Origin: Prevotellaceae bacterium | Lineage (GTDB): Bacteria; Bacteroidota; Bacteroidia; Bacteroidales; UBA932 | Direction: 5' to 3' | Assembly: GCA_031279735.1 (NCBI GenBank) | Contig: JAITHX010000160.1 | Coordinates: 1 to 5,188 of the forward strand | DNA length: 5,188 nt | Part shown: positions 1 to 4,981 of the stretch, piece after piece | Numbering within the stretch: position 1 is the stretch's first letter | Layout of the letters: each line of letters begins with the position of its first letter | Notes under the pieces: generated by a model | Told to the model about the DNA's origin: nothing | What the model saw: only the letters and a program-made list of their open reading frames with translations | The model's database searches: none | Program-made: the position numbers and the translations under genes

Positions 1-114
1 AGAGAACCGCTTTCGACGCTCGACGACGCCATCGCCGTCCAGCGAATCATCGACGCCTGCGAAAAGTCGGCCGAAGAAGGAATAACAGTCAATATGAATT
101 TCGACCGACGCTAA
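1..114 (+). CDS. C-terminal end of a Gfo/Idh/MocA-family oxidoreductase (partial, 5' end outside window)
   Basis: An open frame enters from the left edge and stops at TAA (112-114), giving 37 residues. The segment LSTLDDAIAVQRIID followed by ACEKSAEEGITVNM resembles the last helix and strand of Gfo/Idh/MocA NAD(P)-dependent dehydrogenases. Those typically end with an 'S-x-x-D-A-x-x-x-x-x-I-I-x-A-x-x-x-S-A-x-x-G-x-x-V' pattern. Such enzymes oxidise or reduce sugars, inositols and related polyols in the cytoplasm. The Rossmann domain and catalytic Lys/His lie outside the window, so the substrate cannot be judged. The DNA is GC-rich (about 62% over the first 60 bases), unlike the small gene downstream but like the SNF2 gene. 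The last base of the stop codon is the first base of the long inverted repeat that follows. The family call rests on a short tail and is moderately sure. Confidence 0.55.
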   Translation, partial: REPLSTLDDAIAVQRIIDACEKSAEEGITVNMNFDRR

Positions 115-334
115 TGCCGTTCGGATTTTTAGCACACAGATAACACAGATGACACAGATTTTACAGATGACACAGATTTTACAGATGATACAGATTTTTA
201 GCACACAGATGACACAGATGACACAGATTTACGCGGATTTGAATCCGAGTAAATCTGTAAAATCTGTAAAATCTGTAAAATCTGTGTCATCTGTGTCATC
301 TGTGTCATCTGTGTGCTAAAAATACGAACGGCAT
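114..334. repeat. Long inverted repeat with arms built of 9-base units
   Basis: The outer ends are reverse complements over more than 25 bases with one mismatch: ATGCCGTTCG at 114-123 against CGAACGGCAT at 325-334, then TTTTAGCACACAGAT on the left (copies at 127-141 and 196-210) against its complement at 307-321. Each arm then carries six 9-base units of the type GACACAGAT or TTTACAGAT. The left units start at 142, 151, 160, 169, 178 and 187. The right units run 253-306 as ATCTGTAAA three times and ATCTGTGTC three times. The arms meet in a palindrome at about 229-252 (TTACGCGGATT, TG, then its complement with one mismatch). The left arm is longer because it holds a second TTTTAGCACACAGAT plus two more units (196-228). 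It could form a large cruciform or RNA stem, and might insulate the upstream gene from the downstream genes. No transposase is present. Function is unknown. Confidence 0.92.
224..257. repeat. Central palindrome of the inverted repeat
   Basis: The sequence CAGATTTACGCGGATT (224-239) is followed by two bases and then its reverse complement with one mismatch (242-257). This is a 16-bp stem with almost no loop on DNA. It is the tightest part of the larger inverted repeat and the likely nucleation point for cruciform extrusion. Its core ATTTACGCGGATT reappears at 441-453. Confidence 0.85.
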
Positions 335-364
335 CCCTTATAAGTATTTATTCGACATCCCTTA
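329..364. repeat. Short direct repeat, CGRCATCCCTTA twice
   Basis: CGGCATCCCTTA (329-340) and CGACATCCCTTA (353-364) match at 11 of 12 bases with a period of 24. The first copy overlaps the right end of the large inverted repeat, so it spans the repeat's outer boundary. It could be a protein-binding pair or a remnant of a duplication. No function can be read from it. Confidence 0.6.
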
Positions 365-378
365 ATTGCGAATAAATA
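345..378. repeat. AT-rich stem-loop, perfect 10-bp arms
   Basis: TATTTATTCG (345-354) and CGAATAAATA (369-378) are perfect reverse complements separated by 14 bases. The stem is AT-rich, and on the + strand it is followed by AAAACAAA rather than a T tract, so it does not look like an intrinsic terminator. An operator-like dyad or a weak mRNA hairpin upstream of the small membrane gene are both possible. Confidence 0.5.
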
Positions 379-394
379 AAAACAAATTGTTAAC

Positions 395-409
395 CGCCCG
401 CGAAGGGCG
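395..409 (+). other. Short GC hairpin just before the ribosome binding site
   Basis: CGCCC (395-399), loop GCGAA, GGGCG (405-409) form a 5-bp all-GC stem ending five bases before the purine tract at 414. In RNA it could affect access to the ribosome binding site or protect the 5' end of the transcript. It may also be chance. Confidence 0.35.
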
Positions 410-413
410 AAAT

Positions 414-422
414 AAGGAAGGA
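414..422 (+). promoter_or_regulatory. Strong Shine-Dalgarno site for the ATG at 428
   Basis: AAGGAAGGA ends five bases before ATG at 428-430, which is ideal spacing. It is the only clear Shine-Dalgarno site at a start in the window. It points at the short frame 428-466 rather than at the ATG at 463, which has only an A-rich stretch in front. Confidence 0.5.
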
Positions 423-427
423 ATATC

Positions 428-466
428 ATGGATTCGATGGATTTACGCGGATTCAAAAAAACATGA
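428..466 (+). CDS. Possible 12-residue leader peptide overlapping the DUF3592-like gene
   Basis: ATG at 428 follows a strong ribosome binding site and opens a frame coding MDSMDLRGFKKT, ending at TGA (464-466). The stop overlaps the ATG of the next gene (463-465) as ATGA, the classic arrangement for translational coupling. The peptide has no recognised function. Part of its coding sequence (441-453) is identical to the 13-base core of the large upstream repeat, so the frame may have arisen when a repeat fragment landed in the 5' region of the membrane gene. An A7 run (455-461) lies right before the overlap; one extra A would fuse this frame to the downstream protein. Reality as an expressed peptide is uncertain. 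Confidence 0.35.
   Translation: MDSMDLRGFKKT
441..453 (+). repeat. Detached copy of the repeat core ATTTACGCGGATT
   Basis: These 13 bases are identical to 227-239, the centre of the large inverted repeat, and lie about 200 bases away. A 13-base identity at this distance is unlikely by chance. It sits inside the putative leader frame. Just upstream, ATGGATT occurs twice with a 9-base period (428 and 437), the same unit length as in the large repeat. Confidence 0.65.
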
Positions 467-819
467 AAAAAGTAGTTTTAAAGTTTGTTTCCGCAATCGC
501 CGTTCTTTTGTTGGTTGTGTTCGGCAGAGTATTTTACAATAAATACGAAAAAGAAAATGCGAAAAAAAAATTCACCGCGGTAGAGGCAACCGTAACATAT
601 TCGCGCGTTACCAAATCAAGCCGTGTCACGCAAAAAACAATATTGAAACTTGAATATATTTACGGGGGACGAGAAATTGAAAAAGAAATAAAAGGCTCCA
701 CTTTAAGTAATTTCGGACACAATTATTATCAAAAGGGAGATGTAATAATAATATACATCGATCCCGACAATGAAAATAAAATTATACCCGGAGAAATTAT
801 TAAGCGAAAAAATGACTGA
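463..819 (+). CDS. Small membrane-anchored DUF3592-like protein
   Basis: The protein has 118 residues. Residues 1-7 are basic (MKKVVLK) and residues 8-25 are strongly hydrophobic (FVSAIAVLLLVVFGRVFY), forming one N-terminal membrane helix or uncleaved signal anchor. A charged Lys/Glu linker (26-37) follows, then a beta-rich domain (about 38-115). That domain has 'A-T-V-T-Y-S', 'L-E-Y-I-Y-G-G-R', 'Y-Y-Q-K-G-D-V-I-I-I-Y-I-D-P-D-N' and ends 'KIIPG'. The order (variable strand, Y-x-Y-x-x-G-R/K, G-D-x-V-x-V-Y-x-D-P-x-N) fits DUF3592, a widespread domain of unknown role, usually on membrane-anchored proteins. The topology puts the domain on one side of the membrane only; which side is unclear. The start at 463 is preceded by A7 and overlaps the short frame ending at 466. 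An A9 run (562-570) codes the Lys stretch. The gene is AT-rich, down to about 25-40% GC, with TTA and TCA codons rare in the SNF2 gene. Function unknown. Confidence 0.8.
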   Translation: MKKVVLKFVSAIAVLLLVVFGRVFYNKYEKENAKKKFTAVEATVTYSRVTKSSRVTQKTILKLEYIYGGREIEKEIKGSTLSNFGHNYYQKGDVIIIYIDPDNENKIIPGEIIKRKND

Positions 820-827
820 CAAACGAA

Positions 828-858
828 TTGATAAATATTATAAAATTCGTTACCTTTG
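828..858 (+). promoter_or_regulatory. Bacteroidota-type promoter for the SNF2 gene
   Basis: TTG (828-830, within AATTG) is followed after exactly 20 bases by TACCTTTG (851-858) and then C. This fits the Bacteroidota housekeeping consensus TTTG-N19/20-TAnnTTTG. Transcription would begin a few bases after 858, leaving a leader of roughly 30 bases before ATG 894. The promoter lies just after the stop of the small membrane gene, so the SNF2 gene probably has its own start even if it is also read from upstream. It also explains why the in-frame TTG at 828 is not a start codon. Confidence 0.65.
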
Positions 859-864
859 CACGCT

Positions 865-872
865 TAAATTTG
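865..872 (+). promoter_or_regulatory. Second TAnnTTTG element before the SNF2 gene
   Basis: TAAATTTG at 865-872 is a second exact match to the -7 consensus, 14 bases after the first. There is no TTG at the right distance upstream, so it is either a weak alternative promoter or a chance match in AT-rich DNA. Confidence 0.25.
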
Positions 873-893
873 AATAATGTGAATGTTAGCAAT

Positions 894-3800
894 ATGAACA
901 AATCGCAGATTGAATATTACGAATCGTTGGGCGATAACGACAAAAAGACATTGAACGTTGCGGCGCTGATGGGGAAATTTACTCTCTACGAAATTTTTCC
1001 GGTTGTTCAGCAACTCATTGCAACCAAACAAAAGAATGTAAAGGAGTGCCTGACGGGTGCCGCGGAGCAGGGATTGTTTTCAGTGATTAAATCATCGGAT
1101 TTTTCCGCTTCTATCAGCTTCATGATACACGTCTATCCCTCTCTCGGCGGCTACGAAAGCACCTTCCGTCACATCCAGCAAAACCTCCGTCCGCGCTTCT
1201 ATCGCGATTACGGCGAAGTTTACGGAAACATCAGGGAAGCGCTCTTTTATCTTCTCTTCGGAGATGTGCGGCAATACAAGGCGGCGGAAGGACAACTCGA
1301 ACGCTTCGGCACTAAGAATCTGTATGAGGGAATCATCGTCGATCCGCAATACCGACACGTGTTGAGCAGAATATCCCCGAACGTGCTCGAAGCAGCCGTC
1401 AAATCGAAATACAACGAATATCTCCTTGATATGCACCCTCTCTCCGGGTTCAGGAAACTTCTCGGCGAAATCAAATCCGTTCTGCACGATCTTAAGTGCC
1501 TGCAGGAATACGACACGGGGTTTGAATCCGTGCTGAGAGGCGACTTCTCCGCGGCGGACGTCAGCAGCAAGGGGCGCAATACTTATGAGTTCAAAGCCAT
1601 TGAACTCACCCTGCAAGGACGTCATCTCGAAGCGCTGGAAATGTTCGACAAGAGCCTGACGCCCCAGCGGCGAACTCGGAAAAGCTTTCGCCCGCCCGAC
1701 AGCCTCTTTGCGGGCTATTACTGCATAGTCAATCTGATGTGCCTCGAATTTGAACTCTCGCTGCCGCCGTTTCGAAAGATAGCCGACGCGAACACCAAAA
1801 CGGAACATTCCTCGACGGAAATCTTCCGCTCCGTGGCTAACTATATGCTGAACGACAAGGAAATGATGAACGGGGATCTGAAATCTTTCGCGGATAGCTT
1901 CCATAGCGTTTCGCCCATGATCGCGATACACATCTTTCTCGCCGCCAAACTTTGCAATTCCAGCGTTATGGATTCGGAGAAATATCTCCCGCTCGTCAAG
2001 CAACTCGTCGAAACCGCTTTCGATGCCGGATACACCCTCATTGCCCACGAAGCCGCATACGCGCTGAACGCCGCTGCACCCAGCCTCGGAGCCAAACTCC
2101 TTAACAGAATATCGGCCAAAATGCAATATCCGCCCGCAATGTCGAGAATCCGGCGGCAAGAAGAATGGGAAAGAATGCTCGACATGCTTCTCGATTTCCG
2201 TCCCGTGAAAAAAAGCTCCGCGCCCGAAGAAGGCGCCTCCCGCGTGATTTACTTGTTTTCGCCCCAGTACCGAAACATACAGCCCGTGCTCCAAACCCGC
2301 AACGCTCGCGGCTGGACCGCAGGACGCAACATCGCGATAAAAACCTTCGCCGAAGCCAAGACGGAGGGAATGACGCCCGCCGACATTGCCGTAGCCAAAA
2401 CCATAACCGTCAGCTTCTCCAACGGATACAGCTACTCTCATTTCTCCAACAAAGTCTTTCTCGCCCTCGTCGGACATCCCCTCATCTTTCTCAACGCCAC
2501 GAACGGCGAAATACCCGTCGAGTTCGTGGAAGCAAAACCGCAAGTCGGCGTGATCAAGTCGGAAAACAAATACGTCCTCATCTCCGAAGAACTCGACGAG
2601 CGCGAACTCGAATCGCAAATCGTGGTCAAAAAGGAAACCAACACCCGCTACCGCGTGATAAGCATCACCGACAGCCAGCGCAAAATCATCAGAGTGCTGC
2701 TCGACGGGAAAATCACCGTACCCGAATCGGGACGTGTAAAACTCATGGAACTGCTTGCCTACATGAGCGCCGAAGACATGGAGGTTCATTCCGACCTCGC
2801 CGCCGAATCAAGCGAAGACAACAAGGTAATCGACATCGACGCCGACGCCCGCATCCGCGTCCAGCTGCTCCCCTTCGGCAACAGCCTCAAAGCCGAACTA
2901 TTCTGCAAGCCATTCGGAAATACTCCGCCGTACTGCAAGCCGGGCAAGGGCGGACGAATCCTTATTTACACCGACAACGACACTCGCCTCCAAGCTAAAC
3001 GAGACTTCGACACCGAAAAAAAACACGAGGCAATACTCATGAACGACATACAAAGCCTCGACGCCATCGAAATCTCCGACGACGGCATGATGACTTTCGA
3101 CGAACCCGAAGATTCTCTGCATCTGCTCGATATCCTCAATCGACATCTCGACCTCTGCGTCGTGGAATGGCCCGAAGGCGAACGATTCCGACTGAAAGCC
3201 GCGGCGGACTTCCGCGCGCTGAACATCGAAATCAGCAGCAATCAAAACTGGTTTGAATTGCAGGGCGAACTCAGGGTTGACGAAGATACGGTGCTTTCGA
3301 TCATGGAACTCCTGTCGATGAGCGCCAAAAGTCGGGGACGCTTCATCGAACTCTCGTCCGGCGAATTTATCGCCCTGAGCAAGGACCTGAAAAAACGTCT
3401 CGACGACCTCCGCCTGTTGAGCATCAGCGACAAGAATGGCGTGCGAATCAATAAGTTCGCCTCCGTAGCTCTGAATAATTTCTTCGACGGCGTCGAACAT
3501 CTGAAGGGCGACAAGGTTTGGCGCGACTTCACGGGACGAGTGCGCAAGTCCGCCCCGAAGGACTTCGTCGTTCCCGCCGCACTGCAAGCCGAACTGCGTC
3601 CCTATCAGGAGGACGGCTTCCGATGGATGGCGCGCCTCGCCGAATGGGAGGGAGGCGCCTGCCTCGCCGACGACATGGGTCTCGGCAAAACGATTCAGAC
3701 ACTTACGCTGCTCCTCCACCGCGCCGGCAAGGGCGCCGCACTCGTGGTGTGTCCCGTTTCCGTGGTCGGCAACTGGCTGAACGAAGCCGCGCGATTCGTT

Positions 3801-4952
3801 CCCTCGCTGCACGCCAAGACGCTGGGAACGACGAACCGCGAACAAACCGTCGCCGAACTTCAGGCAGGCGACCTGCTCGTGACCTCCTACGGACTTCTGC
3901 AATCGGAAGAACGATTGTTCGCAAGCCGCGAATTTGCAACCGTGGTTCTCGACGAAGCCCACGCCATAAAAAACTTCGCCACCAAAACCTCGAAAGCAAC
4001 CATGAACCTGCGCGCCTCGTTCCGCGTGGCGCTCACCGGCACTCCCATCCAGAACAGACTGAACGAAATATGGAACATCTTCAATTTCCTCAACCCCGGT
4101 CTGCTCGGCGGCATCGAAAGATTCAACGACATGTTTGTCAAACCCGACGACGAATCGGCGCGCAAACGTCTCAAGAAACTGCTTTCGCCCTTCATCCTCC
4201 GACGCACCAAGTCGAAGGTGCTCGACGAACTCCCCCCGAAAATCGAAATAATCAGGAAAATCGCTCTCTCCGACGAGGAAGCCGCCTTCTACGAAGCGCT
4301 CCGACGAAACGCCGTCGAAAACATCAGCAATGCCGACGTCAAGTCGGCGCAGATGCGCGTGCTGGCCGAAATAACCCGCTTGCGTCAAGCCTGCTGCAAT
4401 CCCGTTCTCGCCGACCCCGCAGCCGCAAACATGGAATCGTCCAAACTCAACGCCTTCCTCAAGATAGCCGACGAACTGATTGAAAACAGCCACCGCGCAC
4501 TCGTGTTCAGTCAATTCGTCACCCATCTGAGCATAGTCCGGAAAGCGCTCGACAACAAGAGCGTCGCGTATCAATACCTCGACGGCTCGACCTCGCAAGC
4601 CGAACGCGAACGACAAGTGAAACAATTTCAATCCGGCTCGGCTCCTCTCTTCCTCATCAGCCTGAAAGCCGGCGGTCTCGGACTGAACCTCACCGCCGCC
4701 GACTACGTGATTCACCTCGACCCGTGGTGGAACCCCGCCGTCGAAGACCAAGCCTCCGACCGCGCGCACCGCATCGGTCAAACCCGCCCCGTAACCATCT
4801 ATCGTCTCGTGACGGAAAACACCATCGAAGAGAAAATCATTCAATTGCACAACACCAAACGCGATCTCGCCGAATCGCTGCTCGAAGGCAGCGACAGGTC
4901 CGCCAGTCTCTCCATAGACGAAATGATGAAGCTGATTATGAATGTGAAATAA
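894..4952 (+). CDS. Large SNF2/RapA-family DNA-dependent ATPase (helicase-like)
   Basis: A cytoplasmic protein of 1,352 residues from ATG 894, with no membrane segment. The frame is open back to TTG 828, but that TTG is the -33 box of the promoter, so ATG 894 is preferred (GTG 879 is also possible). Residues 1-430 look alpha-helical with a TPR-like stretch near 233-255. Residues about 450-890 are mixed alpha/beta; from W786-F787 (WFELQGELRVDED) there is a module like those preceding the motor in bacterial SNF2 proteins. The motor is complete: LRPYQ (901-905), Walker A DMGLGKT (927-933, K932), DEAH (1020-1023), LTGTPIQN (1047-1054), LRRTK (1102-1106), LVFSQF (1203-1208), AGGLGLNL (1259-1266) and QASDRAHRIGQ (1286-1296). 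A closing helix (TENTIEEKIIQLHN) follows. Family members use ATP to translocate on duplex DNA and displace or remodel bound proteins; they rarely unwind strands. No zinc-binding SWIM motif (CxC...CxH) is seen. The adjacent methyltransferase suggests a role in DNA modification or phage defence, but this is inferred. The specific substrate is unknown. Confidence 0.93.
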   Translation: MNKSQIEYYESLGDNDKKTLNVAALMGKFTLYEIFPVVQQLIATKQKNVKECLTGAAEQGLFSVIKSSDFSASISFMIHVYPSLGGYESTFRHIQQNLRPRFYRDYGEVYGNIREALFYLLFGDVRQYKAAEGQLERFGTKNLYEGIIVDPQYRHVLSRISPNVLEAAVKSKYNEYLLDMHPLSGFRKLLGEIKSVLHDLKCLQEYDTGFESVLRGDFSAADVSSKGRNTYEFKAIELTLQGRHLEALEMFDKSLTPQRRTRKSFRPPDSLFAGYYCIVNLMCLEFELSLPPFRKIADANTKTEHSSTEIFRSVANYMLNDKEMMNGDLKSFADSFHSVSPMIAIHIFLAAKLCNSSVMDSEKYLPLVKQLVETAFDAGYTLIAHEAAYALNAAAPSLGAKLLNRISAKMQYPPAMSRIRRQEEWERMLDMLLDFRPVKKSSAPEEGASRVIYLFSPQYRNIQPVLQTRNARGWTAGRNIAIKTFAEAKTEGMTPADIAVAKTITVSFSNGYSYSHFSNKVFLALVGHPLIFLNATNGEIPVEFVEAKPQVGVIKSENKYVLISEELDERELESQIVVKKETNTRYRVISITDSQRKIIRVLLDGKITVPESGRVKLMELLAYMSAEDMEVHSDLAAESSEDNKVIDIDADARIRVQLLPFGNSLKAELFCKPFGNTPPYCKPGKGGRILIYTDNDTRLQAKRDFDTEKKHEAILMNDIQSLDAIEISDDGMMTFDEPEDSLHLLDILNRHLDLCVVEWPEGERFRLKAAADFRALNIEISSNQNWFELQGELRVDEDTVLSIMELLSMSAKSRGRFIELSSGEFIALSKDLKKRLDDLRLLSISDKNGVRINKFASVALNNFFDGVEHLKGDKVWRDFTGRVRKSAPKDFVVPAALQAELRPYQEDGFRWMARLAEWEGGACLADDMGLGKTIQTLTLLLHRAGKGAALVVCPVSVVGNWLNEAARFVPSLHAKTLGTTNREQTVAELQAGDLLVTSYGLLQSEERLFASREFATVVLDEAHAIKNFATKTSKATMNLRASFRVALTGTPIQNRLNEIWNIFNFLNPGLLGGIERFNDMFVKPDDESARKRLKKLLSPFILRRTKSKVLDELPPKIEIIRKIALSDEEAAFYEALRRNAVENISNADVKSAQMRVLAEITRLRQACCNPVLADPAAANMESSKLNAFLKIADELIENSHRALVFSQFVTHLSIVRKALDNKSVAYQYLDGSTSQAERERQVKQFQSGSAPLFLISLKAGGLGLNLTAADYVIHLDPWWNPAVEDQASDRAHRIGQTRPVTIYRLVTENTIEEKIIQLHNTKRDLAESLLEGSDRSASLSIDEMMKLIMNVK

Positions 4953-4981
4953 ATTTGCACTCTATAAAATTAATGTGAAAT
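4941..4981 (+). repeat. Direct repeat AATGTGAAAT flanking the SNF2-methyltransferase junction
   Basis: AATGTGAAAT occurs at 4941-4950 and again at 4972-4981, a period of 31. The first copy carries the start of the SNF2 stop codon and the second carries the first two bases of the methyltransferase ATG. A related AATGTGAAT lies at 876-884 just before the SNF2 start. It may be a small duplication created when the two genes were joined, or chance in AT-rich sequence. Confidence 0.5.
4950..4957 (+). promoter_or_regulatory. Possible -7 promoter element for the methyltransferase
   Basis: TAAATTTG, followed by C, matches TAnnTTTG exactly and overlaps the SNF2 stop codon TAA (4950-4952). No TTG lies 19-21 bases upstream (the nearest is ATG at 4926-4928), so the -33 box would be weak. 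Transcription from here would give a leader of only about 15-20 bases before ATG 4980. Read-through from the SNF2 gene is equally possible, since no terminator is seen between them. Confidence 0.35.

Larger units (their letters stand above)
115..427. other. Intergenic region made mostly of repeats
   Basis: About 313 bases without a supportable gene. From left to right it holds a 221-bp inverted repeat of 9-base units (114-334), a 10-bp stem-loop overlapping a short direct repeat (329-378), a 5-bp GC hairpin (395-409) and a Shine-Dalgarno-like purine tract (414-422). No convincing promoter for the gene at 463 was found: neither a TAnnTTTG element nor a clear sigma70 pair. That gene may be read from a promoter not recognised here or from upstream. 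Confidence 0.8.

Noticed and set aside
124..321. CRISPR array
   Set aside because: The units are 9 bases long, contiguous and without unique spacers, and the array turns into its own reverse complement half way. No cas gene is present.
114..378. Intrinsic transcription terminator after the oxidoreductase gene
   Set aside because: Neither the large inverted repeat nor the 345-378 stem is followed by a T tract on the + strand. The structures may still hinder transcription, but they lack terminator form.
828..893. TTG at 828 as the SNF2 start, adding 22 residues
   Set aside because: No ribosome binding site, low-complexity N-terminus, and the TTG coincides with the -33 box of a well-spaced promoter whose transcript would start downstream of it.
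2165..4483. Plus-strand alternative frames at 2165-2998 and 3518-4483
   Set aside because: They lie within the conserved SNF2 coding sequence and translate to Arg/Pro/His-rich sequence without domains, as expected for an out-of-frame reading of GC-rich DNA.
1092..4850. Very long open frames on the minus strand (1092-2789 and 2898-4850) opposite the SNF2 gene
   Set aside because: They are exactly in codon register with the SNF2 gene, where minus-strand stops can arise only opposite TTA, CTA or TCA, which that gene almost never uses. The predicted proteins have skewed composition and no recognisable motif.
894..4952. SWIM zinc finger typical of some bacterial SNF2 proteins
   Set aside because: No CxC...CxH arrangement is visible in the N-terminal region; scattered cysteines such as those in FCKPFGNTPPYCKP do not fit the pattern.
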